From: Chlorocebus sabaeus
Taxonomy: Eukaryota; Chordata; Mammalia; Primates; Cercopithecidae
Direction: 5' to 3'
Length of the DNA: 64,000 nt
Assembly: GCF_047675955.1 (NCBI RefSeq)
Contig: NC_132926.1
Location: 15,381,326-15,445,325, forward strand
Shown here piece after piece: positions 36,480 through 47,520 of this stretch (its first letter is position 1; every line of letters starts with the position of its first letter). Both the position numbers and the translations under genes were made by a program. The notes below the pieces were generated by a model. It was not told the origin of the DNA, did no database searches, and saw nothing but the letters and a program-made list of their open reading frames with translations.

Positions 36480-37310
36480 ACTTTCCAACAGTCTCTTTTT
36501 ATAATACTTAGAATATAATTCAAACTCTTCACAAAACCGCACATAGTCTGGCCCCGGCCCACATCTTTAGCTTCACCTTGTGTTACTGTATTCTCCTTAC
36601 TTTTTACACTACAAATATGTTAGCCTTTTTTCTGCTCCACTAACAGGCCAACCTTACATGCTTATTTACTCAAGGCCATTGATAGCCTATAAAATTGTCT
36701 TTATTCATATTTTAAAAAAATACACACACATACACACACACACACAAACCCTCTGGTGGACACAGTGCTCCCCACGGTATATGCTTAGTAAAAGGGACAG
36801 CCTTTATGGGAAAAAAAATTCCCCCTAATTCTCTGAGAGGATGCAGCCCTGTACCTGATAGCACAACTTTGTAAGAAGAGCATGAGATTTCAACCCCTAC
36901 ATCTCCCCTTGGCAAGGTTCCTTTGTGCAGTGCACATACTGCACAACCTTCCATGGCAGCCTTGCAATCCCTCTCCCTGGAAAGTTCTTCCTACAGAATT
37001 CCCACGTGTGGTTGTATCTCATCACTCAGATCTCAGGTCAAATACCACTTCCTCTGACAGTTCTTCCCGACTCTAATAAACCACTTTCATGGTTCCACTA
37101 CTCTCTACCCACACTGTGCTTTTCTTATCTCTTGTAGCCTACTTACTATTTGAAATTATCTTCCTTACTGGTTGTTTAAATGTTTATTATTTGTCTCCTC
37201 CTCACTAGAAAATGAACTCCAAGAGTTAAGGGATCTTGTCAGTCTTGGTTACTATGATGTCTCCAGAACCAATGGCATGCCTGAAACGTTCTAGACATTT
37301 GGTAAATAAG
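36480..37310 (+). repeat. L2 LINE 3' portion, with an interrupting CA repeat segment
   Basis: 'acatagtctggccccggccc' (36541) matches the L2 'caatctggccccaacc'. After a (CA)n-bearing interval (about 36690-36840) the L2 continues with 'ggaaagttcttcctacagaa', 'aggtcaaataccacttcctc' and 'agaaaatgaactccaagagt', then ends near 37300 with 'tagacatttggtaaataagt'. Confidence 0.75.
36721..36748 (+). repeat. (CA)n microsatellite
   Basis: Imperfect CA run broken by one T. Confidence 0.9.
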
Positions 37311-38571
37311 TCTTAAAATGATAGGAAAATGCAGAGAATAGAGTTTAGTGTGGAAGAATACTGAAATCAAGGGGCATACTTGGAAGTTATAGTCATAATC
37401 TTTGTGAGAGCTTTTCGTTCTGAATGTGTTTGATCTGGGACATTACAAGACTTCCATAGAGTAAGGAATAGAAAAAGGGCAATAAAATCCCTTAAGGTTC
37501 TGTCGGCCAAATTCTTCTTGTCTTCTGTATTTGGATTTTATGGTTACCGAGAGGCCACAAATCCATGAGAAGAATCCTGATAGCAATGTAGCAATCAGTC
37601 AGAAAAGGGGACTGAACTGAAAGGGTTTCATGACCATCAACCTACATGACAATATGCCTTAGTTAATTCAAAACCGATAGAACAATGCACTTTTACAAGT
37701 CAATAACCTTGATCTCCACAACTAAGACAGAAGTAATCTAATAACAAATCATGTACTGTGACATAAATCTATACTACTGACATTACTTTCTCAGATAGGG
37801 AATGAAATTATATGTTACCTGCCAAATGAGTTCATCAAAGAAATCAACATAACTCTAAATTCCTAAATAGAGGGGACAAAACCTCTACCTCCCTGGGTAG
37901 CCTCAAATTTTCTTGTTAACTGGGACAAGGGGTACTCCCAAACCTTAACTGCCAAGGCAAGTATACATAACAAATTTGAATGACTCTCTCCTACCTGTGC
38001 CCTATCTGAGCTTAAGGTCTCAGATATGAGCTACAGCCTCACTCTCCATCATCAATTACACAAAGAACACTACCATTTACTATTATTTATATGCAAGTCT
38101 CCTTTTGCAAACTCGAAGTTTGTGCCTATCCGTAAATTCTGAAACTCTGTACTTGTCCATGCACTTATGAATAAAACCCAGACATTTTGGCATTCATATT
38201 CGGAATTGTAGGGATTATGATCCAGAGCTTGGCTGAAGTTGGTCTTTGTGTGATGAAGACAGGCTTTATTAAATAGAATTAATAGTACCAATAATTACAA
38301 AGGTACAATTCATTACTTAGGCATTTATGGATTTTACCATGCTTTTTTTCCAGTTACAATGGCTCTCGTTCAAGACAATGGGTGTTAACCATTTGCTTGT
38401 ACAAGAAAACCAGAGGAAGTAGTAATTTAACCCATTAGGTTGTGATACTGCAAGGAACAAAAACCATTAAGCATCACCTTTTCAAATAATTTATATGTCA
38501 ATATGTCCTAAACTCCAGATAATGATTTTTGGATGTTCACTTTGTTAGCCAAGGTATTTGATTAGCCTGAC
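37311..38571. other. unassigned non-coding sequence
   Basis: No family recognised. Confidence 0.5.
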
Positions 38572-38722
38572 CAGTCTACTTAACCTATTTTTGTTTTTGT
38601 TTTTCCTTCACATCTATAAAACAAGGTTAATTGTACTATGTAGTTAAATATGGGTGCTATAAATGGTGTAATATTTATAAAGTACTGAGCAAACCACCAG
38701 GCACATATTAATACCTAACATT
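38572..38722 (-). repeat. MIR SINE fragment
   Basis: MIR complement in order: 'tctacttaacctatttttgt', 'catctataaaacaaggttaa', 'taaagtactgagcaaaccac' and 'caggcacatattaatacc'. Confidence 0.72.
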
Positions 38723-38817
38723 TGTTGATCATTTTCTATGGTATCATTTTAACATCATTCGTCCAAAAAACTGTGGTCTTCACCACTGTCATATTAAAAC
38801 AAAAACTCTAGGTTCAT

Positions 38818-39132
38818 AGAACTTGTGCCACAAAAGGCTGGGAGCAGTGTCTCACACCTGTAATTTCAGCAATTTGGGAGGTCAAGGCGGGCGGATCACC
38901 AGGTCAGGAGATAGAGACCATCCTGTTTAACACAGCGAAACTCCGTCTCTACTAAAAATACAAAAAATATTAGCCAGATGTGGTGGCAGGTGCCTGTAGT
39001 CCCAACTACTCGGGAGGCTGAGGCAAGAGAATGGCAGAATGGCATGAACCCGAGAGGTGGAGCTTGCCGTGAGTCCAGATCGGGCCACTGCACTCCAGCC
39101 TGGGCGACAGAGCGAGAACTTGTGCTACAAAA
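38818..39132 (+). mobile_element. AluY truncated at its 3' end, lacking the A-tail, with 18-bp duplication
   Basis: The body starts at 38836 ('ggctgggagcagtgtctcac') and runs to 'gggcgacagagcg' at 39114. The usual ending 'agactccgtctc' plus A-tail is absent. Instead comes 'agaacttgtgctacaaaa' (39115-39132), a near copy of the 5' flank 'agaacttgtgccacaaaa' (38818-38835). An A-run follows the second copy and belongs to the target. A small tandem duplication ('agaatggc' twice) sits near 39029-39044. Confidence 0.88.
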
Positions 39133-39492
39133 AAAAAAAGTAAAAAATAGAATTAAAACTTTTGTTCTCATCTAAAACAAATATAGAACTCCTTATGGAA
39201 GAAATAGAAAATAGCATGGTGAAATTTTTAAAGGAGGAACTATTAGTTCTAATGAAATGAAATAGACTTACCTAAATTGTCATAACGTGGCAGAATAGCT
39301 AACTCTATTAGCTCTCCAAGTAGGATATCTTTATACACTTTTTGAAATAATAAATTATCTGCCAAGATGCAACACTCCAAATATTTTCACCTAGCACTGC
39401 TATCCTTGTTCACATAACCAAGAGGCTGTTCATTAAAATACCAAATGGACAATATCTCTGGGCAAAGGTTTTGACTTCCTAAAATATCTAGC
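39133..39492. other. unassigned spacer between two inverted Alus
   Basis: AT-rich with no element recognised. Confidence 0.5.
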
Positions 39493-39808
39493 TCCTTTGT
39501 AATTTTTTTCTTTGAGTCAGAGTTTTGCTCTTGTTGCCCAGGATGGAGTGCAATGGCACAATCTCGGCTCACTGCAACCTCCACCTCCTAGGTTCAAGCA
39601 ATTCTCCTGCCTCAGCCTCCCGAGTAGCTGGGACTACAGGCACGCACCACCACGCCCGGCTAGTATTTTGTATTTTTAGTAGAGATGGTGTTTCTCCATG
39701 TTGGTCAGGCTGCTCTCAAACTCCTGACCTCTGGTGATCCACCCACCTTGGCCTCCCAAAGTGTGGGATTACAGGTATGAGCCACCACGCCCGGCCTTTC
39801 CTTCGTAA
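39493..39808 (-). mobile_element. AluS-like with 10-bp target duplication
   Basis: Body about 39503-39797, ending 'accacgcccggcc'. Flanks 'tcctttgtaa' (39493-39502) and 'tccttcgtaa' (39799-39808) differ at one base. Confidence 0.93.
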
Positions 39809-41429
39809 AATTTTACTGCTCTTCTGACACCTACTCATGCCACATTATTTACTTCCTATGCTTCGTGGTTCATGTCTGAACTGAAAAACTAAGAACTATA
39901 TCCTAAAACCAATAAAAAATTCAATTATATTTTGGGATAAATTCCAGTGATATCTTTAATACTAACTTGCCCATTTAAGAAGTGTAGAAATCTCTAAGAA
40001 AAATGTTCCTAATTCAGATACTTTTCTGGCTGACATTACTAGCAACCTAAAAACCAGTGTGATGGATGGAAAAAGTTAAAAATATTTCACTCTGTGGTTC
40101 CAACATTTCAGAAGTGCAATTGCAGGGAACTAGATTTAAGCTTTAATTAGGAAACATATATATCACAGGGTTGCTCCTTCCCTGTGATCAGTGGGAAAAA
40201 AAATTTTTATGTGCATGAGTTGAAATGCAGAGATCAATAAAAAGCAAGTTTGACAACCCCAAGGCCAAAGAAGCTTTGAGGAATTTGGAGATTAAAAAGA
40301 TTATCTCCATAAACCTGGGACCTCGCCATTTAATGATTCTATCATTGGGGCTACAAACTAGACACAGAAATCCTTTGCTCAAATATTATTAATTAGACAT
40401 TTTTAACACTTTGTTCCAAAAAGAAAAGGTGTATTTCACAAAAGTCTGTTAATTATGTAGTCATTTATTTATTTTGAGCTGTAAATATTTTTATACTTGC
40501 AATTATTGAAAATCAGCCGAGGCATAGTAATATGAAAAAAACTTAATGAATGTATCAAAAAGGACACAGAAGGGGAAAGGAGTGCAATATGCTTCTATGT
40601 CTTTGTTCGGGTTTACAACAGGAGAGAACGGAATAGAGTGAGTGTGTATATGTGCGTGTGTATGTCACACACACATGCACACCTGTGCATCCGATTGTGT
40701 AATCAATATCAACTATCACGACCCATAATTCAAGCCTTAAATTTAACTTTGGAGCTCACGTCTCTGTTGAAGGGTGTAGATGAGTTGAGCTGGAAGGCAC
40801 AATGGAGTTGATCCTCTCACGTTTTCTGGTGGAAGCTCATTTCTTACAAGTACTTGACAACCACACACTTGGACAGCCAGGCCTCTGATCATTTCTGCCT
40901 CTCCTGTCTCAATGTGCAGCACAAAGCTGTAAGTGGGACATTCCGCAGGACCGATGCTAAAAGCTTTGTTGTGGGAATCCCTAAAGCATATTCCTATAAA
41001 TAGGACTGTCTGCATTCACTCAAGTTGTGCACACTGACCCAAATAGGAACGATGCACGTGACTCACAAATGTGTACATCGATACGCTGCAAACCTAACGC
41101 ACAGGCACGGTTCCCAAACCACGGATGTTCCTTAGAAACGTCCTCAGCGTTTCTAGCTGCCTCTCCTCCTAGATGATATCTGAGAAAAAGTCCAAACAAA
41201 TGACAACTGGAAGAAAATCATTTCAACATATATGCAGGCAACCCACATGGTAGAAAAACGGCCAAATGAGAAATAAACTGGTAATTCACAAAGGTAATGC
41301 AAATGACAAAACTGAGCACAAAACACACAAAACTGATCAAATGTAAGGAGACTCAAGTGTCCTGCATTCCGGTAAATGGAAGTTGTAACAAAAACTGGTT
41401 TGACTCATTAAATTAAGAAAAAATTGAAA
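39809..41429. other. unassigned sequence with TG/CA runs and a CpG cluster
   Basis: No repeat family recognised. A (TG)n run followed by (CA)n at 40642-40683 can fold back on itself. CpGs are retained from about 40600 and cluster at 41050-41149. The minus-strand frame at 40743-41015 (90 codons) has no known domain. Confidence 0.45.
40642..40683. repeat. (TG)n followed by (CA)n, imperfect inverted repeat
   Basis: 'gtgtgtatatgtgcgtgtgt' is followed by 'cacacacacatgcacacc'. The two halves are roughly complementary, and alternating purine-pyrimidine composition favours Z-DNA. Confidence 0.8.
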
Positions 41430-41737
41430 GACTGGTAATCCCAGTGCTGCTAAGAGTGTAGGAAAACAAGCAGGCACATTCATCCACCGCTGGAAGGAGT
41501 ATGAACTGCTGCCCCCTTTTTAGATCTTCTTCTGACTCTATTAAAAATTTAAAACTGTATCAACTCCTTTATTCACCAGTCTGAATGTTAGAAAAGAATC
41601 TACCCTATGACAGAAAACAAACAAATACCAGTCATATGCAAGGATACATACACAAGTTTAAAGCTGTAACAGCCAAAAAATTATAAACTACAGAAATGCC
41701 CAGTGACAGGGAAGGAAATTACGATATATACTACATG
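41430..41737 (+). repeat. old L1 (L1M-type) ORF2 3' end
   Basis: 'tccaccgctggaaggagtat' resembles 'tacattgctggtgggaatg'. 'aatctaccctatgacagaaa' resembles 'ctaccatatgacccagcaat'. 'acagccaaaaaattataaac' resembles 'atagccaaaaactggaaaca'. Confidence 0.68.
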
Positions 41738-42106
41738 TCTTAGTTTGAGTTCCCCAGAAACAGACTCTGAGATGGCATTCCTGTAAAAATGATTTATTTT
41801 GACATGTTCTCAGGAAAAGCAGGTAGAGAAGAGGAACAGGGAAGGGAGGGAGGCCACTGTGCCACCTCAAGCAACATCCAACGGTGGGTTACATTGACTC
41901 AGTTGCACAGGGAAGCTTTGGAGATGACTCTGGTCCCATTCAGTGTCATCCCAGATAGAGCCCTGCACCTGTTAGTCCTTCGTTCCAGGCTGCCCCCAAG
42001 CGAACGTAAAGCAAATTGTGGCCCAGGCTGGCTGGTGGGAGTGAGGACATCAACAATCATGGGCACGAAAGTGGTGGAAACATGTCACCTCACCTGTGGC
42101 ACAGTG
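41738..42106 (+). repeat. unidentified repeat inserted in the old L1
   Basis: The L1 similarity stops at 'ctacatg' and resumes at 'ttattatgcactatttaaaa' (42108), the next piece of the same L1. About 370 bp between them starts 'cttagtttgagttccccaga' and is GC-richer. It resembles a dispersed repeat beginning 'ttagtttgggctcccc' that I cannot name. A target duplication is not clear. Confidence 0.5.
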
Positions 42107-42160
42107 ACTTATTATGCACTATTTAAAAGAATGGATTAGATATATACATTTAGCTATATA
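42107..42160 (+). repeat. old L1, continuation after insertion
   Basis: 'atttaaaagaatggattaga' parallels L1 'cattaaaaagaatgaatta'. How far the old L1 extends beyond this is unclear; 42161-42184 is a short GGT run. Confidence 0.5.
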
Positions 42161-42699
42161 TAAGTGGAGGTGGTGGTGGTGGGGGGCCTATTAGACAACA
42201 GTATAAATGCCAAGACACTCAATTTTTGTGGGAGGCTAGGGGAGAAGCCTTAGTTATTTATTTATGTGTTCAAGCCTACAATAAAGTGTGGAATGATTTA
42301 CATCAAAACATTAGCATAAAGGTACCACAGGACAGTAGGGATGGGACAGATAGAGGCATGGTGAAGAATTGAAGAGAAACAGTAACTTTTCGCTTTAGAT
42401 ACTTTTGTACTTTTGCTCGGCCCATGCAGTGCATTGCATTCATAAAGTAAGCAACAGCCAGTAAGGCAAAAGATTAAATATGCTTTATCAAAATTAATTT
42501 CTATAAGCTCTTTTCCTTAGATTGGAAAGACTCAGATTAAAATATTTTCTTGGAGTAAGCAGGCTTGTCATTTAGCTACAAGCTGGGAAATGCCTTTGGG
42601 ACTTATATTTGTGATCCTGAAACTGACAGACAAGCAAGCATGGTCATTCTGGGCAATGGGGGAATAACACAAAAGGAAATGGAAATATGTGTATTAAAT

Positions 42700-43440
42700 C
42701 ATTGTGATAATAAAATTCAAAATGCAAGTATCTCCATTATTTATAAAATTAGAAGCAATCAGTAGCAGGAGAATGGGTAAATGAATTAAAATGCATTAAA
42801 CAGAATTATGTACTACACAGGCATTAAGTTATGTTTTTGAAAATTTTATTGACTTAAAGGAGCATATTATAATGTGAGGCTAAAAGATGGAATGTGGGCG
42901 GAGCGCAGTGGCTCACGCCTGTAATCCATCCCAGCACTTTGGCAGTCCGAGGTGGGTGAATCACCTGAGGTCGGGAGTTCAAGACCAACCTGACCAACAT
43001 GGAGAAACCCCATCTCTACTAAAAATACAAAATTGGCCAGGCGTGGTGGTGTGTGCCTGTAATCCCAGCTACTTGGGAGGCTGAAGCAGGAGAATTGCTT
43101 GAACCCAGGAGGCTGAGGTTGCAGTGAGCTGAGATCTCTCCATTGCACTCCAGCCTGGGCAACAAGAGTGAAATTCTGTCTCAAAAAAGAAAAAAAAAAA
43201 AAAGAAAAAGAAAAAGAAAAAGATGGAATGTGTAGTTCTGAATATATAAATGATTCTTATCACAAAGAGTTAAATATATCATATACCTATACCCCCATAT
43301 GCATACATATGTATCCATTCTTAGAAAAATGCATTTCTCCTGAAGAATATATGTCACCTAAACAATGGTTAGACCTAAGATATGGGCATCAGGCTGATTG
43401 TAAAAGTTTCTTCTTTTTACTTTTCTGCATTGTTTCAGTT
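42700..43440 (+). repeat. old L1 (L1ME-like) 3' end, split by an Alu
   Basis: 'aggagaatgggtaaatgaat' and 'gtactacacaggcattaagt' match the L1ME-type stretch 'ggggaatggataaataaatt' and 'atactatgcagccattaaa'. After the Alu (42897-43217) it ends with 'cttctttttacttttctgca', as in L1ME 3' UTRs. Confidence 0.65.
42882..43232 (+). mobile_element. AluSp-like with perfect 15-bp target duplication
   Basis: Duplication 'aaaagatggaatgtg' at 42882-42896 and 43218-43232. The body starts at 42897 ('ggcggagcgcagtggctcac') and has the Sp-type 'gaggtcgggagttcaagacc'. The tail contains an (AAAAAG)n run at about 43197-43220. Confidence 0.96.
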
Positions 43441-43910
43441 TCGGCCAATGCCATGCTTTATAGCATTTTCATCAAGTAAGACAAAATCAAATGATAAAAC
43501 AACTTACTTCTAAGAAGAAACGATTCTGAAGAAACTAATTCCCTCAATTTAATAATTTTGAGATTAATAACAAAAAAGGTTATGTAGATTCTCTTCTGCT
43601 ATTGAACTGACCAAATTGAATTCCCTAAAACGTATCTAGTGTCTGCTTATTCTGAAATTTTAGCAAAATTCACATTAAGTATACATATCTGGTCAACCTA
43701 GCCATAGAGTATCTGGGAATTGTGTGTGCAATTTTAGGGGTTCCAAGTTGATTCCAAGGAAAAAGTTGTGCAGGGACCCAAAACTGCAGGCATTTTGGGA
43801 TTCGAAAGGCTAGTCTACATAGAAAAGTCTGCATTTACATCCTCTCCTACCATGTCCTACCTCCTTCCATGTCCTACCACAATTAACTTAAAGACTTCAG
43901 CAGTTAAAAC
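43441..43910. other. unassigned sequence
   Basis: No element recognised apart from a short tandem echo of 'ccatgtcctacc' near 43850 and 43868. Confidence 0.5.
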
Positions 43911-44250
43911 AAGAATAAGCAGCCAGGCACGGTGGCTCACACCTGTAATCCCAGCACTTTGGGAGGCTGAGGCGTGCAGATCACGAGGTCAGGAGTTTGA
44001 GACCAGCCTGACCAACATGGTAAAACCCCATCTCTACTAAAAATACAAAAATTAGCCGGGTGTGTTGGTGCACACCTGTAATCCCAGCTACTCAGGAGGC
44101 AGAAGCAGGAGAATCTCTTGAACCCGGGAGGCAGAGGTAACAGTGAGCCAAGATCACACCATTGCACTCTAGCCTGGGCAACAGAGTAAGATTCCGTCAC
44201 AAAAAAAAAAAAAAAAAAAGTCCCACATACACACAAAATAAGAATGAGCA
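43911..44250 (+). mobile_element. AluSc-like with 11-bp target duplication
   Basis: Body starts at 43922 ('gccaggcacggtggctcaca') with 'cacgaggtcaggagtttgag'. The A-tail at 44201-44219 is followed by an altered CA-rich tail. Flanks 'aagaataagca' (43911-43921) and 'aagaatgagca' (44240-44250) differ at one base. Confidence 0.92.
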
Positions 44251-47096
44251 TTTACTCTCAGCAAGTACATCTACTAGATAAAACTGAGTGAAGATTCCTT
44301 TTTATATAAAAAAACTAGCATATCAGAAATATACCTGTGAGTTAAAAGGTCAGTATAGTACACATTATTCACGGCAGGAGATTATCTTCTCTTCTACACC
44401 CTTGAAAGTGAAGGAAGCCATATTTTTGAAAATCCAAGATGGTGGAAATAAAGCAATATCCTATCATTATTACTAAATGTCAACAGTTCTCCTAAAGAAT
44501 GTTCTGCAGATTTTCAGTCAAAAACTGGCATTCCCTTGTCTGACAGACTACTGAAATTCATCTCTGTGGTACACAGGAGGGGTGGCAAACCTTTTATACA
44601 TTTTTTAGATGTTGTCTACCCCCAATAGACCATTCCCAACTTTCACGAAATCTTTCTGTGAATTTGTACACACTGAATTCTGAAACAGTAAAAGACACTG
44701 CGGAAGAAAGCCCTCGCTCGAATCCATACTATATTCCCTTGGAAACAGTGAGGCAGCAAAGTGACTCACAGCGATCTAATTAAATGGGGGGAAAAAGTCC
44801 TTTTAGGTTTTTTTTAAAAAAACTATTGCCTTCTTTAATTTTTCTTAATGATCTGCATTGCAGATATTGACATTTTAAAATTTATTTATTTATTTATTCG
44901 GACTCTATTCAAATCTTCTTAAGAAAACAGCTGGAAAATAAAGTCAGTTCAAAGGTAAGGCCTGGGTGAATAATAGGGTTAGACTGAATTCTTATTTTAT
45001 TTTAAAGTGCATCTGACAGGCTTCCTTCCCACGATCCTTTTTGCACAAGCACGCTGCACAGTTGAAGAAAAGCTCTTCTTTGACATTCAATAACGCAAGG
45101 CCCTTCTAACCCAGTGGAGCGTACTGCCTAAAACGCACACACGCTGCAAGCTGGAAAACTATTAAAAATATTTTTATATATCAAGTTTTATTTCACCACT
45201 AACAACCCTACTCATATTAAAATAATATGCTATATACTTATTCAAGGAGTAATAACATTTACCATCTTTGGTTTTAAACACAAAGATTTCTAAAAAGCAA
45301 AGCCAATGGATCTAGCAAATATGACGTGAATTTATAGAATATTCCTTTTACTATCTTCCTTTCAACTCTGTTTTCTTTCTGCCTGAAATAAAAATGTACC
45401 AGATTACATAACACTGCCGCAAAATAAATAACTTTTATAAGTGACAGTTTCTCTATACACTGTAAAATGATACTTTATTGAAGGGTAATGAATGGCTAGC
45501 TTAAAGCAAATATGGTAGAGTTTCTATAAAACATGACTTTTGTAACAGATCAAAAACAGAAACTGAACTTTTATTTTGCTAAGGTCCAGTGCAATTTTGT
45601 ATTGTTCCAATGAGACATAAAAATAAGCATTTTCCTCATCGGTGAAAACTAATCGAATGCTTTCTTGAATAATATTTTGATTTCCAATTTTAAATCATCT
45701 TTGAATACAACAAACTGGATCTATTATGATGGAGAAGTGCAAGGCTGTGAATTACCCATTATGTTGGAAAATCCAGAAGATTTTTTAATTGGTTTTGAAT
45801 GAAAGCATTATTCTGCATTTCTAATCATGTTTCTACTCCTAAGGCTAATATTAAAAATGAATTACAATTCCTGAGCAAAGGAATTGACTCGGAATCATGG
45901 CTGGGATTAACATTTTGTTACAGATAATCCACAAACCAGAGAATCCAAAAGCCTATAACTGAGAGTTGAGTATATTTTCTAAGTAAGAAGCTAAAACACT
46001 CATTAGACACACTCCATGTGAATAATGAACCGTCTGAAAAGAGTACATGTGTTATGTAAAGCATTTTACATTCTATTGTACAATCAATTCCTCTCCCAAA
46101 ATCATCACTTTAAGTGTTTAGTCACTACATTTTACTATATTTTGAGAAATGGAACATATGCAGGGTGGTCAACTGTCTTTCCCCGGAATTATACACATCT
46201 TCAAATTGCTCTTATCATTTAAAGACAAAGAAAAAAAGTTTGACTTTACCAACAAGCAACAAATAGTGATTGTCAATCACAAGCACACACCATAGACTAA
46301 ACTAAACCGACATTTTTGTCACAATAAATTAAATTAATTCTACAAGACAGAAGCTGGTCATTTGAGTCATGAAGTGATTTCAACTAAAACTTCAAATATT
46401 AATGAGGAAATATAAACTGACCTATTCACTGACAATTAAGCAACTCTGATCTGAGCAGCAGAAATAATTTGCATAATGAAAATGCCCTTCCCCCAATTAT
46501 TCAAATTATAGTTTAAAAGGAAAAGCACACTCAGGAAGAGGTTTTTATTTGTAGGGATATTTTAATGAGGTGATAGGTATCTTAATAAGTGTTCTTGGGT
46601 GAAGACACCTGGATTATTCAACAACAATTCTGCTATACCCTATATTAATTCATAGCAAGATTTTATCATGTCTGTTTAATTTATTACAGACTTGAAGTAC
46701 TTGGTATCACTTGCATGGTTTAAAGTAAACCAATTTAAACAAAAGATGAAATAAATGGTAAGTTTTGAAGATTTGAATTTTTCAGATATTTTTCTTTTAG
46801 CCTAACAATAAGTCACCACAAGTACAAATCAGGAAGATCTGCATGAAATTAACTTCAAAGCAGCTTTGCAAATGAGTCCTAGAGGGTTTTATGAAAAAAA
46901 AGTCATCAAGCAAAAATAATTTTAAATATATTAATTGTATTGAATTATTTCTCACGTAAAGGAGACTTAAAGGGAAAAAGACCTATCATTGCAAAATGAC
47001 CTCTTGAGTATGTAGTACTCCTTAATAGGCTAGTCCTACCTGAAATAATTAAAATACATTATAATTATTCATTTATTATTATAGTTATCATTATTT
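44251..47096. other. unassigned AT-rich non-coding sequence
   Basis: The longest interval in the middle of the window free of young repeats. A (TTTA)n run lies at 44881-44899. I recognise no family or exon. Absence of Alu here may be chance or may mark constrained sequence. Confidence 0.5.
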
Positions 47097-47337
47097 ACAG
47101 ACAGAGTCTCACTTTGTCACCTAGGATGGAGTAAAGGAGCATGATCATAACTCATTGCAGCCTGGAAGTCCTGGGCTTAAAGAGCAGGGGCTGTTTTTTT
47201 TTTTTTTTTTTCTTTTTGCAGACACCAGGTCCTGCCACGTTGTCCAGGCTGGTTTGGAACTCTTGGTCTCAAGTGATTCTCTTGCCTTGGCCTCCCAAAG
47301 TGCTGGGATTACAGGCACAAGCTACCACACCCGGGCT
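47097..47337 (-). mobile_element. AluJ-like with internal deletion
   Basis: Complement of an old Alu: 'gacagagtctcactttgtca' and 'ctcattgcagcctggaagtc', then a T-run (47194-47211), then 'gttgtccaggctggtttgga' to 'accacacccgggc'. The part normally reading 'cctcagcctcccgagtagct' is lost, so the arms are joined across the T-run. Confidence 0.85.
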
Positions 47338-47422
47338 ATTCATTAATTTTTAACACATTTTGAATGGCTATATTTTATTTTACTCCAGATTGTTTTAACC
47401 TATAGGTAGCTATAATTTTTCT

Positions 47423-47520
47423 CAAGATGAGACTTCTGTTTTTGGAGACAGGGTCTCCTCTGTCACCCAGGCTGGAGGACAATGGCATGATCTAGACTCA
47501 CTGCAACCAAGATGAGACTT
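47423..47520 (-). mobile_element. 72-bp severely 5'-truncated Alu with perfect 13-bp target duplication
   Basis: Duplication 'caagatgagactt' at 47423-47435 and 47508-47520. The insert (47436-47507) reads 'ggagacagggtctcctctgt' through 'tctagactcactgcaac', the 3'-most part of an Alu, with a very short T-side tail. Confidence 0.92.

Noticed and set aside
40994..41002. TATA-like 'tataaata' as a promoter upstream of the CpG cluster
   Set aside because: Such words are common in AT-rich DNA, and no initiator, transcript or LTR structure could be tied to it.
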